DNA from: Carposina sasakii
Lineage: Eukaryota > Arthropoda > Insecta > Lepidoptera > Carposinidae
Assembly (NCBI GenBank): GCA_014607495.2
Contig: CP053148.1
Coordinates: 11,284,001 to 11,348,000 of the forward strand
Direction of reading: 5' to 3'
DNA: 64,000 bases
Made by a program: the position numbers and the translations under genes. Below the pieces are notes generated by a model. That model searched no databases. It saw only the letters and a list, made by a program, of their open reading frames with translations, and had not been told where the DNA came from. Of the stretch, positions 1 to 13,200 are shown piece after piece. Within the stretch, counting starts at the first letter, position 1. Each line of letters opens with the position of its first letter.

Positions 1-419
1 ATGTCTATTAAGTGAAAAATATGGATCTAGTGACTGATAACATGATAATAACCAGATATAGCTAAAATTTTAGAACTTGGCTGCAGATTTCCTTTATCAA
101 ACAACTTATCAATTCGGTGCTATAATAGCTTGATTTTTTGTTGTGTGTTTATACGTTACTATGTTTCTTAAACCTTCAGTAATGAGATTTGTAATTATAA
201 TATTTGAATTATGTGAACTCACATTTCAGGTATTAAAATGATTGTATGTAATATTTTGTGCACCTGCTGGGCTTACATATGTTAAAAGTAGCACTTTTTT
301 AATGATTTTCAATGGGAATTTCATACTAAGGTCTGACGGTAGTCACAGAGATTTCGACCCCTACAAAGTCCAAACACATCGGCCGGAATTAATTTATAGT
401 TTTAGCTTTGCGTAACTAA

Positions 420-615
420 TCCGTAAAAGGCGTAATCTGCTCGCTGCGCCATAGATCCTGGGTTCCAATCCCGGTAGGTGCAAACATTGATATGATGAAT
501 ATCGATGTTTGTTTCCTAGTCATGGATGTTTCTATACTTATCCATGTATTTATATACCGTTGATTAGTACCTACGACAAGACCTCAGGGATCTTAATAAG
601 ATGTGTGTGTGTATA
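420..615 (+). repeat. tRNA-derived SINE-like repeat (family C)
   Basis: Contains a B-box-like GGGTTCCAATCCCGG, followed by a body that recurs around 25026-25230 (ACAAGACC near the 3' end). The A-box half is degenerate. Confidence 0.5.
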
Positions 616-1565
616 ATAAAAAAATGATGACGTAACTTAACAAGCCGTCGATATTAAATATCAAATGAAATGCAATAGAATCATTACTGTAATATGAGTG
701 CTCTCGATGTTTTATGCTTTTCATGCGAAGTGTTCTGTATATAAAGTTTATATTATAAACTGGCATAGTATTTAATTGGCAACAAACCCACCAATCCTCA
801 CTGGTACAGTGTGTTGGGCACATGGTCTATGATAGTACAACCAAAGGCAAGTGAAGGCGAAGGATCGTGAGGTGTCGTCTAAGAGTGAATGAGGCCTTTG
901 CTCACTAGTGAGAAATACTAACATAACAGACTCAAAAATTAGTTAGGAAAATCCAGTCACTACCAGCCGCCCTCTTTTAAACATCGGTTCATCTGGCCGG
1001 AGGGCGTCCAACACTATCGATGTGCCTAAATACTATTAAACTAACATTAGCCGATAGGTCGTTCCACACAGAGCGAGCTTAGCTTGATTAGTCTGGACGT
1101 ACCTATTATGCACTAGCGAGACACGAAACATAATAATAACCGAGGGTACAGATTGCAGCAAACGAAGGAGGCGTCTTCCACACATAGCGATCAGCCTAAT
1201 GAATAATCTCTAACTTAATCTGTGTATCTTTCAGAGATGTGCGAAATGTATATTTAGTTCCTTTTTGTCTATTTTGAGCTGTGCGTTAAGTTATTTACTA
1301 AATGAATATTATGCTAGCAACCGCCCAAGACTTAGGCGGTAAAAACTATGTTATTATGTTTTCAAAACATGTATGTTATAACTTCATCACCAAAGTCAGC
1401 GCATTTTATTTTGATATAGTAGGTTGATATCGGCCTTGGAGTCGAATACGTGCATAATATTAATTCGCTAATTGTTCTTTACCATTAAGAGCCACTTGCA
1501 TCTCGACCTTGAACCAGATGACTTATTATTCTCGATTTGCATACCTTGTGATCTTGTTCTTATAG
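616..1565. other. no gene seen
   Basis: AT-rich sequence with no splice-supported ORF. The 76-codon minus-strand ORF at 593-823 has no recognisable domain. Confidence 0.5.
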
Positions 1566-2389
1566 ATGTCGTGGCCATATCGTAGAATTGATCATTTCAT
1601 GAAATGGTCGAGCATTTCATGAAATGGTCGCATTTCATGAAAAGTTCAACTGTCTATTGGCCACATCATGATATGGTTTGGGCAGATCGATGATTAAAAA
1701 TCGTTTCTCGATATGGGCAACTAAACGCCCGATCATTTCATGAAGTGGTCAAGATTATTGATCATATCGTAAAATAGTTACATGAATCACCGGTAGAGGC
1801 GCTGCGCGCGTTTTATTTATGTGTGAAGATGGCGGATTTTTCTTTTTAGGTTATAAAACAAATTAAAGAGAGTAGGGTGACTATGCAGAAGAAGTTCACG
1901 GATAGTGTGTTATATTGTATAATGTATATTAGACTTAATGGTGGTTTATAATAATATTGTTAAACAAAAACCTTAGATTACGATAGGTTAGGTTAGGTTA
2001 GGTTAGACTATGACAAATGACGCACGAGCCGAGCGAGCGGAGCGAGCGTGCCCAGGCAACGTCCGGCGATGTGCCAGATGCGAATCGCTTTTGTAAATTC
2101 TTTTATGTTTTTAAATATTATATTGTGAAAATATCACATAAATAATAGCAAAAAAAATCATACCATCATACCTTATGGTATACTTATATATGGTGTAAGC
2201 TCTTACCACATTCGGATTTTATGGACACCCTGTTAATACGATTTGGCCAAACGTGGATGACAAAATCGTGAAATGTAGACGATTTAACGATCTGGTCAAA
2301 TTGAATTGGCCACTTCATGAAATGCGACCACTTCATGAAATGCTCGACCATTTCATGAAATGATCAATTCTACGATATGGCCACGACAT
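1566..2389. mobile_element. 824-bp inverted-repeat element with palindromic sub-repeats
   Basis: Ends read ATGTCGTGGCCATATCGTAG in inverted orientation and continue for about 80 bp. Each arm holds tandem units CATTTCATGAAATGGTCG, each containing the palindrome CATTTCATGAAATG. The core includes a 5-unit TTAGG run (about 1985-2008), ACGCACGAGCCGAGCG and GCGAATCGCTTTTGTAAA. No ORF of note; non-autonomous. Superfamily not assigned. Confidence 0.75.
1985..2008 (+). repeat. short TTAGG telomere-type run
   Basis: About five GGTTA units in a row, matching the insect telomere unit. It is internal to the inverted-repeat element, so it is part of that element and not a chromosome end. Confidence 0.7.
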
Positions 2390-5029
2390 AGACACAAAAA
2401 GAACCTTTGATTATGTAATAGACATTTCTTCATTTCACTACTGGTGCAAGCAGACCTAGGTAGACTATAAATAAATCATGTATGTTTTAATTTGACTGCA
2501 TTTTAAAATTGTTCCAGGGTCGAGTAAACAACATTTCGGATGATGCTAGCGTGCCGTTACCTGTTTGCCTAAACTTAAGTTGATAAAATGGTTTTCGACA
2601 ATAGAATTAGTCGTGGCCCACGTGATTATTTATGTTGGTATACATTCTATTTATTATGTCGCTGGATAACGTAGTTTATAAGACTAAAATATCAAGTAGC
2701 GAATTGTCTACTATGCGAATTATAAACTAAGTAGCTATGTACTTTTTTACTTTATAATTTTATGTGATTGGTTAGGTTAAAATAAACACTATTCCTAAAC
2801 TAAGATTTAAAATTACATTAAAATGTTTAGATAATTATAGAATGTCGCCTGAAAATATTACTCCAGTCGTCACTGCCATGGCTTGAAAAGCCCGTGATAT
2901 ACCTATTGATAAATTACACTGTAAAATTTAAATCCGTATAATGATAAAAATACGCAGTGATGGAACATTACTATAGCAATATACATGAATAAATAGAATG
3001 CATACTGATGTAATAGCTAACAAGAATAGTTTATTGTACCTCAACGAATTATTTAGTCTGTAAAATTTGAGATATTCTAATTGTGTTAAAATTTATAATA
3101 GGGTTGTACGGCGTATTTGGATATGTACATTGTTAAAATTTTTGCGGTTAGCCCAGGTATATAAAACAAAATTTTATCATCTTAAAAAGTCAAACTAGAA
3201 ACGGGAATCATTTCTCGTAGTAAGTTGGGTTTTTGGGGTGTATTGTATTGCTTTCTCTTGATTTTAATCCCGACAAATATAGAGTTTCGAACTCTTGTCA
3301 AGTGGTAAAATCTGAATTTAAATTACGAACTTTCGTCCTGGGCTAATTAGTTTAAATTGTAGAGATTACCTGTCTTATAAACTGTCGCGATCATAGTTAC
3401 TATTTCGTGTATCCCGTGGGGCGCCTATCCGGCGGTACAGTTTATGCGAATTTTGTGTAAGTTCCGTCTCTGTATTACCCTTATTTATCCCTATAAGGCG
3501 TCTGGTGATTGATAGGGACACACAAGGTCTTTTAGCTAAAGTAACATAGTTTTATTTCGAAGTCCTTGTAACATTTCCTCTGATAGGAATTTTTTGATTA
3601 TCGCTCTCTTTAAGAGACGTGATCAAGTTTGCTATTGGAGGATATCACGAACTTCAATGGAAAGCTCTTGTTACTGTTGCTATGAGCCCACAATCGCCAA
3701 AGAAATGAATGTCGAAGGAATAATTAACACTGCTTTTACTAAGTATTGTTAATACGTAAACGTCTTATATACATAGAACAGGAAGAGAGTTCCTGCCAAA
3801 CTATTCATTCTGTTGTTATTTAACATTGGTTGCTATTATATAAATAAGTGCACAACTTTATACCATGTGAGGTACTTCCACAAGGTACCACACCGTGATA
3901 ACGGCTTTAGTTCTACAGTTACGTTTCATGTGCTAAATATTATGAAAGTTGTATTAACCTGTGTCTTGTAAAGGCATGATGACAGTAGTTATAAAAGTCA
4001 CGAAAATTATGAAATTACTGTGTCAAGTCACTAAAAGCGCGATTTAGGTATTTTCTCGCAAAATTAAAAAAAACAATAGCAAACAGCCATGGTGCATGAA
4101 ATACCAATCAGAACGCATCACCTTATAAGTTCAGTTGACGGTGTCGCTAGTGTCGATTTGTGAGCTAAAGGCTACATTTCACTGCTGCCGCACCGTAGCT
4201 AAGTGGGACATTAGGCTGATTAGGGGCTTTAGTTCTGATTTTCACCACTGTGCCGATGTTATTGATATAGTACTGACGTCACACTGTAGCTTTCAGTAGC
4301 AATTGTTTTGTTTTATTTGTTGGCAATTTTGAAACACAAGTTTCTTGTGACGTAAAAAAAAATATGTGCGTTTTAGTGCATTATTTATATTAAATTAACA
4401 CGCATTTGCGTGGGATTGTGTGTTGCTTTTTAGAAATATATTGTTGTTTCTATTGATATTTATGTGTAGGTTTAAGTGCTAAAAATTTAGTCATCATGCC
4501 TATTTCCAGGACTTAAATGCGTGGTTCGCACCAGTGTTTGTTTTTTCCGCGCCATTTCGCTTTTTATAAATAGTAGAGACGCCAATTGCTTCTCATATTG
4601 ACTTATGTGGACCTTGCAAAGTAACCTTTGAGACTCTTGTAGGGAATTATTAATGCTAGGGACAGCGAATACTCGACTTGCTATTTTATTGCAAGGAGTT
4701 GTTTCATATTCTGTAATTTTGTATCGGAAATGTAAGAGTAGTAAATGTTCTTTGATTTTTAAGAACGAAAATGTATATATTGTTTGCATAAATGTTGGAT
4801 GATTTATTCTTAGTTATTAATATTATTAATATCATAAGTGGTGACACACTCCTCGGTAAAATATCTCATTTGAAAAAGCGTAAATGCGTTACCATATTCT
4901 TAGTTACCTAAACAGGTTGAAATCTTATTTATTACTTTTAAACTTTTTATGTGATTTCAACAATAATAGAGGTGAAGGATAACTTGTTTTCTTAAATTAA
5001 TAAAACAACAACAAATAACGTATGATTTA
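2390..5029. other. no gene seen
   Basis: AT-rich intergenic sequence; only short ORFs without recognisable features (one of 100 codons at 4487-4789, minus strand). Confidence 0.5.
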
Positions 5030-5155
5030 AGTATGTAATGCGAACGGCTAAGGAGTGGAATGCACTTCCTGCCGATGTATTTCCCGAGCACTACAACATT
5101 GGTCTCTTCAAAGCTAGAGTGAATAGGCACTTTCTAGGCAAACATGTACCACCCT
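5030..5155 (+). pseudogene. jockey/CR1-like LINE reverse-transcriptase C-terminal remnant
   Basis: Reads RTAKEWNALPADVFPEHYNI then LFKARVNRHFLG and a stop, the typical C-terminus of insect jockey/CR1-type ORF2 proteins. It is severely 5'-truncated. Confidence 0.7.
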
Positions 5156-5929
5156 AGGCCGCATCATGCTTAACATCAGGCACGATGGCGGTCAAATGTT
5201 TGCCTAGCTAATTGTAAAAAAAGTAATGGCATTATATGATTTTCGTGAATCGAGATTCATTTCGCTTTTATTTTCTATTAACGTTGCTATCGTGTAAGCC
5301 ATGCAAATAATTTGGATGTTGTGCGACAAAAACTTATGGCCTGCCCATATTGTTTTTTTTTACCTAATTTCAACGTAATTTCATGTTTGATGGTTCATAA
5401 AGAGATAATATTGTTTGGTGACATACGCATCTCTAAGTTCTGTCATTTGTAATCATCTGCATCTGACAAAATTTCCTTTTGCTAATATCGAGTACAAACG
5501 AGCACAGTTTCCGGCAGTAAATATTGCGCATTGACTTCTGGAAATACAATTAGATGTGCATATATATTAAACTCAATTATTTACACAAAGATCGTAATTT
5601 TTATAAAATCTAATAGAGAAGCGGTCTATGGAGCCGAAATTAGCCGGCTGTGGATTTTGACGTCTAATTTATTTTTTGTCGAGTTCTGTACTTGATATCA
5701 GCTTTCTGTAAGGATTCAAATGTTGATTAGTCTAGCTAGGATATAAAAAATAAAGTGGTCTGCGATAGTATCAGCAGGACTGACTTGCGAACAGCCCCCC
5801 TAGAAAAATGTCAAGTCTTTTCGCAAAAACGCTACTCAATACAATAAGTAAGGAAGATAAAATGAGTTTGACTAACGAAATGCCAATTCTGACGTGTCAA
5901 TCTCATACTTTATCTTTCTTTCCTCATCT

Positions 5930-6190
5930 TCCTGCCCTGTTCCCATTTATTTGGGGTCGGCGCAATATGTTCTTTTCTTCCATTCATCCCTATTATCTGT
6001 CATCTCATTGCTCACTCCCAGTACACGCATATCCTCCCTCACACAGTCCATCCAACACTTCTTTGGTCTACCTCTTCCTTTATATCCATCCACACTCATG
6101 CACAACGCTTTCTGTAAAATATGCCTTTCATCCCGTCGCTTTACATGCCCGTACCAGGGTTGTTTCGGAACCACTTTTTTCCACATCCGC
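5930..6190 (-). pseudogene. LINE ORF C-terminal remnant
   Basis: Minus-strand frame reads YGHVKRRDERHILQKAL, then GRGRPKKCWMDCVREDM, the C-terminal signature of RTE-like LINE proteins, and ends near GCGCCGACCCCAAATAAATG. The same 3' sequence recurs near 26440-26495. Confidence 0.7.
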
Positions 6191-6675
6191 GGATACGGAT
6201 TTTAAGAGGCTCACATCCGCGGAAGCGTATGCTGATGCGGATCTGAATAAACAAACTTAAGTGCAAACAAACGTGCGCGTCAGAACTTGTCAGTTGTCAC
6301 AACAAAACAATAGCGAGTCGCGTCACCATCAATCTCAACATTCTCTTTACCTTTCTTTCCTATTAACTTTTTTACGAAAATATTGAACAATTATACAGGT
6401 GATTTTTGGTCGTCAACGTTTCCGAAAACTATGGAATCTCTTCATCATCACGATAATTTTTCTCCATGGAAGCATACCTGGGAAGTGTCTGGTTTCTAAA
6501 ATATCAGGGTCCAAAGTTGAGTAAATAGACTGCGTTTTTCTGCATAAATGCACATTGACGTGTGTAGCAAGATATTTTCACGAGAGATAATTAATATCTG
6601 TCTATGAAAAAACTAGCATAAACACTGGACACTATAAGTTTCGCCCGACCAAGTAATAAAAAAAAAAATATCTTT

Positions 6676-6766
6676 CCTAGCATTTTTTTTTGGCATAAAC
6701 TTACTTTCTTTGATGTATAGAGTACGTACCCTTGGTTAAGGGTGGCAACGAAAAAACATCCTGTAT
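6676..6766 (-). repeat. repeat ending ACAGGATGTTTTTTCGTTGC
   Basis: Shares the TTCGTTGCCACCCTTAA and AAGTTTATGCCAAAAAAA blocks with copies at 29756-29845 and 33763-33848. Confidence 0.6.
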
Positions 6767-6769
6767 AAG

Positions 6770-9700
6770 TAAACAAGAAAATTAACATGTCTTTCAATAA
6801 TAGTTCAAACATTGTTTACTTTAACTTATTTCAACATTATAATCAACTACAAGAGACAAGTCTTAAGGGTTGGAAGTACATTATATACAGTCGAGAACAT
6901 TCTGGTACGATTCGGTCCTAATCGGCCAATGTAATCAACACTCTTGATTTCCTTGTATTAATTTTCGTAAATTTTCTCAGGCTTCTTTTTTAACTTCCTA
7001 CGTCAAAAGTCCAAAGAATCGGTAATCTATCGTTTAATCGTATGGGGCATTGACTTGTTAAACTTGTTAGGTGATTAGCGATTGTGAGTGTTTGCAATTC
7101 ACAAAATCAGCCTGCCGGTGTTATTTTTTTAAATGTTTATTACCATACCTTATGTTTATTTTTATACACTTGCCATTTTGATTTATAACAAAATAATCAT
7201 TTGTGAACTTCTTCAGTGTACCTTTACCATTTAGTATTAAATGGTTCCTTCTTTCGCATAACTGATTTGATTTTTGATTCTAGCCACATTGTCTCTTTTG
7301 TTTTATTTTCATAAATAATATTATTTTCCGTGCTATATTGTACCAATTGCACCAAGTTTCTATTTACTTCTGTAGTTAAATTTTATGTGACGTATGTTAC
7401 ATTTCAACACGACAAGACTTCTGTATAAAAGCAAAAAAGACGGTGTATATGTAATTAATGAGGAATGGAAATGATCTTAGATATAGACATTTGGTGCAAG
7501 TTTGGCAATATTTGAAATCTTGCAAATTGCTTGTGATTTCAGGGATCCACATTCTGTATTTAGTATATTTTGTCAAAAATATTAGTGGAAGTGCTTGTAC
7601 ATGACGCTCAAAATGCACTCTTGCATCGTTTCCTCATTGCTTAGGCATCACACTAATACAAACAAGTTCCCCTCTATGTACTTATAGCTTTGTGGACAAT
7701 AACCAGTAAAGTTTATCATTTGTTTGTCTCAGAACTGTAAGCTTTATATAGATTTAACTTTTTAACTTAATCAAATTATAGGTTGGGTGAGCTACCTAAC
7801 CATGATAAAACGAGTTATGGTGTAAATATATAAAGTTTTCTTAATATGTACCGTCTACAGGTAGTAATAACGTTTTCCTCCTTCGAGATGATTGAACTGG
7901 TTACTGTTATCAAAATAAACGGCGAAGATTTAGAAATATATCATTTGGTTTATTTCGATTATACCTGCATAGATACAATAAAATTATGAGTACCTAACTA
8001 CAATAATTTACTGACACTTGTCATAATAAAATGTAAAAATAGAAATGTTATGATTGTGTAATAATTTCACTTAATTTGCCTAAGATCTAATGTTAGTGTG
8101 TCAGAGATAATTCTTAATAATATATGATTTAACTTATTCTCTTCATAATGCGAGCCTAATTTTTTTGTTGTTTAAAATCGCAAACAATTTACGATTTTGT
8201 AACAATTACGCATTCCTACTGTCTATATCTTAGATTATCGGAGGTCACGGTAAATATTTATTTTTATTAGATTGTTAATTTAGGTATAGTCCAAAATTAC
8301 TTTACGAAGAATTTATAGTCTCGCTACCATGTTGTCATTTTTGTTTAAGTTATTAAGGCAAGCTTGTATCAGCAGGTTTGCCCTCATACTATGGATTTTA
8401 AAATATTCAAAAAAATATCCGAACAGGATTTTTTGTACTTTTTGTTATATGTAAATACCTGGTATCCTAATAGCACTTATTTGTAATAAAATAAAGATAC
8501 CTTACATACCGCATCTGGTTTTAATTATTAATTCAGTGTATATTAAGTCGCACTTGTACCAAATTCATAATATGTAGATTAATGTAAAATGTAGCTGTAT
8601 ATGACGGTACCGCCATGTGACGGCACATGTGTAGCCTAGGAAACGAAAGTGACGTGACGTTTCTGTCTGTTTCAAAAAGGTAAGAGACAACATGTGTAGG
8701 CACAGTTTAGCAAGATAAATTATGTCTTCCATTACACATTTGGTACTAGTGAGCCAGGTTGCATCTACTCGTATGTATGTTTTATTTGAGAATTGAAATA
8801 AATCTATACCATAAAAATGAATCGCTGATTTGTTGCTAAGCGCAGATCTCGAGAACAGCTGAACCGATTTCGCTAAATCTTTTTTAGAATATGCCTTGAA
8901 GTACGAGGATGGTTCTTTCGGTGAGAAAAGTTTTAAAAATTGCATGAAAAAGTCTAAAAACAACACTTTGTCCACGTGAAAGGGATTACACCTGCGCGAA
9001 GCGTAAATAAATACGATGGTGCAGGTGTCTCGGTTGTCAACGTAACTGCAATGTAGGTATAAATAATCCCTATGTAATGAGCGATATGTGGCCTGCCTTC
9101 AGTTATGTAGAAACATTTTAGTTTCACGCTTACATATTTTAATTTCAATTCGCTTATTAAAATATCAATTTGAAGTACATGAGATCTTTTTCGAACAGAA
9201 AAGGTGCTTTCTTTGACCGATGCAAGTGAATTCCTTCAAAGTATCAGTTTCAATTTGTGACACTGGTTCGAGATTGTGAAATTGCTGGCAAACCAACTCT
9301 TGGCCGATCTCGACGAAAGAGTCCGACTATGACTCGCGGCTCTCCAGTATATGCAGTATATGTTTTCATGGTGTTTTCCCTCTACAAAATAAAATCCTCA
9401 TTTCTCTCGTCTCTGGTTTACAACCAACCTAGAGTGTGATGTGCAAAAAGGCGAGCTGGACCCTGCTGTCCATGCTGTAAGCATTGGACTGGTTGGGTCT
9501 GGTACTGAAATACCGTCAACAGAAGAGGTGCGATTCTTAAAACCGAATTGCTAGGTAAGTGTTCAAAGTAACTTTATTGTTATTACTATTTTCTTATCCC
9601 TTTTAGCGATACAGGACGTTCTTAGAAAAAAAGGTGAGCGGTGAAATCATAAAATATTGGCCTGACCCGCGTTGTTAAACTTGTTCGATGGAAGAGTAAC

Positions 9701-10180
9701 AGCTATTTTTGTCAGCTACATATTGATGGAAGGGGATTAGCCGTTCCTGTGTCGATTGTTCACTTCATTGTGTGAAGAAGTCGAGGCCAAAATGTATGCG
9801 CCGTTCCGTGCGCTATGGTAAACGGCGGTAAAACGCGTATTCGCAACGCATGGTTGATCAACTTCAGAAAGTGATGACTACCAAGATCTTAGTAACATTA
9901 GTATAAGTAGGTAGGTACCTATCTCATGTCTTTACTTTCCACTACGCAATAGGCGACTAGTATAAATTGATACGATCTAATTGATTTACTGTAAATTTTA
10001 TTGGCTCGTGACATTTGCAATTGGTTTTATTAGGTGGACAACCTAATTGACTTCCGCCGAAAAGTTACGATTTATGGTAGTAGTTATTATTATGTTCACG
10101 CTACGATTTGTAGGAAGGAACTTAAGCGTTCGTGCTAGATATCTATGTGAGGAAAAACCGAGATAACGCCGAGGTAGTGG
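6770..10180. other. no gene seen
   Basis: AT-rich sequence. ORFs at 8565-8975 and 8954-9148 (minus) lack domains and partly cover a degenerate copy of the ACTAGTGG repeat (CTGAACCGATTTCGCTAAAT near 8860). Confidence 0.5.
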
Positions 10181-10182
10181 GA

Positions 10183-10200
10183 CTACCACCGAAGTGGTAG
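10183..10200 (+). promoter_or_regulatory. 7-bp hairpin 33 nt upstream of the secreted-protein start codon
   Basis: CTACCAC and GTGGTAG are perfectly complementary around a CGAA loop, just before the ATG at 10234. If transcribed it would form a small stem-loop in the 5' leader. It may be chance; no TATA box is evident at a suitable distance. Confidence 0.3.
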
Positions 10201-10233
10201 GGTGGTGTAGAGAGAGGCTTCAGTAGTGCAAAG

Positions 10234-13200
10234 ATGTGGCGGTGGGTGGTGGTGTGTTTGGCCTCATTGGTGCTGGTAGATGGCACGTTCTTCAAATTGT
10301 TTGATTCCCCCCAAAAAACATCGACGATCTCGCAGGTATGAACACACCAACACAGATGCAAATCATATCGCACGTTAACCTAATCAGCTTTTCATCGTTT
10401 TTGCATGCCATAATTTTGGTAAAATATGTCACTTTTAATTATAAGCACTCAATTTAATCTAATTGATAATGTGTAACTATTTCAAGTAAGTTAGTTAGTT
10501 TAGATTAATTAATGGTTCTATAAATAGGTGGTAGGAATTAAACTCTTCTCAACATATTTTTCGTATTACAATCTTTAAATATGGGTAGGTTAGCAATTTT
10601 GTAACTACTGATTATGTATGACAGGAAATATGTCCCCGATATGCTTAAGGTGGCAATGGGATCTCCTTTATGAAATGCAGTTCTGGCTATCCCATTTCGA
10701 AAACAAAGCCGTGTCTATTTGTTTATGTCTGACTCGATATACACGTGTGCACTGGCGGCTCGTCCTAAGGAGCGCTGGTGCAGTGCACTCCTACCTATGA
10801 GAAGATTACATAGGCAATCTATATTTATATCTATCTTTCAATTCTACTATGTTTATACAATAGTGTCTACGCGTTCGTCTCAAGTAAATTGTAATCTTAT
10901 GTATCGAGTGGAGCGCTAGCGATCACGCTCCAATGAAACGAAATTTGGTAACATTCCTAGTACTATATTCAATGAGTGCGAAAGAGACATACCGACATAG
11001 GCCGGCTCGTGAAACAAAAGATTTCATATGAAAAATTAGCCTTATCTGGAGCGCCGCTCACATTAATTCGTAGTGTGCGGTCACTAGATGTCACTTAGTC
11101 CGAGTTAGAACGCGACATGGTTTTTCCTTAATGTGTTTCATTAGGTCATCTGAATTTAAATAAGAGTGAGGTTGTGCTTGCATCATTTGATTCGGGAGTG
11201 AATACGCGCGGCGTTTCCAATCTGTAATTTTGTATACATCATCATGGGTAATCCTTCTGTGGATGCCAAAATTTACATCGCTAAAATTCAAAGTATGGTA
11301 TACAATTTTTGGCGACGTCACACTATTTGGGTCCATCTAGCACATGCGTATCAAGAAGGTTCTGTCTAATTCAAAGTATGTACTTTATATATAGAGTACG
11401 TATTTTAAACATCCTGTATTTATATTTATTCGACGTAAAGCTCATAGGTCACATTTTTTGATTATCATAATCTATATATGTATCTATATACATATAATGA
11501 AATAGTAACGGATCGATGTTTGTCCACGCTAATCTAAGAAACGGCTGGGCCGATTTCGATGCAGTTTCAGGAATATATTGTGACAGGTCTAACTTAACAT
11601 ATAGACTACTTTTTTATTATTGTGGCCGACACAATAGTGGCCATCAAACAAAATTTAATTGAATTGACTACTTTTTATCCCGGGAAAATATTTTTATCCC
11701 GGATAATTTCGACATTTTGTTTTTTCTGCAGGCCACGCGGACGGAGTCGCGGGCAAACTAGTTTTATAATATTAACGTTTTTACTCTGTCAATCATAGTT
11801 TGACTTGGTACTTTAAGGCGAGGCGCGGCGGCGCGGGGCGTTTCCTAATTTCTATTCCGTATCTCTTGACTCCCGACAAAGTCAATGTAATGAGGACTAC
11901 TTCTTTAACCGAAAGACTGACAACTGGACACTCGTGGTGCAGCTAAAAAAATTCGTTGTTTACATGGAATGCTATTAAAGCTTAAGAATTCGGTATAATT
12001 ACATATATTTGTCGGAAGACACTCGCCCTACCTATGTGCGTGATTTCTATTGTTTAATTGGTCCGTCAAAATATTGAGTGTCAATTTCTAACGACTAATT
12101 GACAGTGACTATAATTGCTTATGACACGTGCTAAATTGCTTGTAATAAATTAATAATTAGAGGTACCTAATTGAAGGCTCATTTTCCACCTAGAAAGATG
12201 GTATCAAGCGTTATAGCGTAGATAATGTAATTCTTTTGTGTTTTAATACGGTTCCGTATGCTAACTTTAAATAAAAGTACGTTGTTTACAGTTTATGTAA
12301 GTGTAAATAGACAAATTAACCTATTTATCTGCTTATCGTTGTAACGGGGTGGTAAAGACTACTTGATGTTTGTGTATTAAAAATATCTAGTAAAAGACTG
12401 CCTTACCATAGAGTGCTAATGTCATACTAACTATTTCGATGCACCATTAGACTTTTCGGTGCCTCATAATTCCAGTCCTGATACTTATATTCTATTAGTG
12501 TAACGCATAGTAATGCAATCTAAGTGTCAAGGACCGGAATTGTGAGGCACCGAAATGTCTAATGGTGCATCAAAATTGTTAGTATGACATTAGCACTCTA
12601 TGTCTACATCTTATTCCTCTATGACCTTACATAATACTTTTTAACATTTGAGCTTTATACCCACATTCATAACAAACTATCTATCACTTTATTACAGCAA
12701 TACGTAACTTTAAAATTGTATTTCGTTTGTATCTATTGTATCAATATTAAATTGATCGTAAAGTTGAGTTTTATAGATGTTCGAGAGGTCCTAACTTGAC
12801 ATTATATGCAAGGTTTATGGTTTGCTAGTGTTACGTAATGGCTTTTAGGCTTCGACCAAGCCGCTTGGTTGGTGCACATTTTTTTTGGTAGTCGGAATGA
12901 AAGGCAAGTTTTTTGTGACTCTAGCAGTGCAGTTCTTGTAGCTTATATGTACAATATACCCCAGCCCACACAACTTGATCTTAGGTCGGTGATGTCTATG
13001 CGCCTTCTGGCTATTTTACTCGGTACCGCTGACGTGGACCTAGTAATGCTTCTCCTCAACAGTGTAGACTGGTGCTAAGTGGAACTCGACAACATTCTTT
13101 AGATACCGAAGTCTGCATCGAGTGATTGGCTCAGTGAAAATATCGAGAACCAGCAGCAACTAGCACAAAAGCATATGCAGCAGATGCAGCAGCTTCATCT

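Noticed and set aside
1985..2008. Telomere or subtelomere boundary
   Set aside because: Only about five TTAGG units, inside a transposable element.
5808..6260. 150-codon plus-strand ORF
   Set aside because: It is the antisense shadow of a LINE C-terminal remnant on the minus strand.
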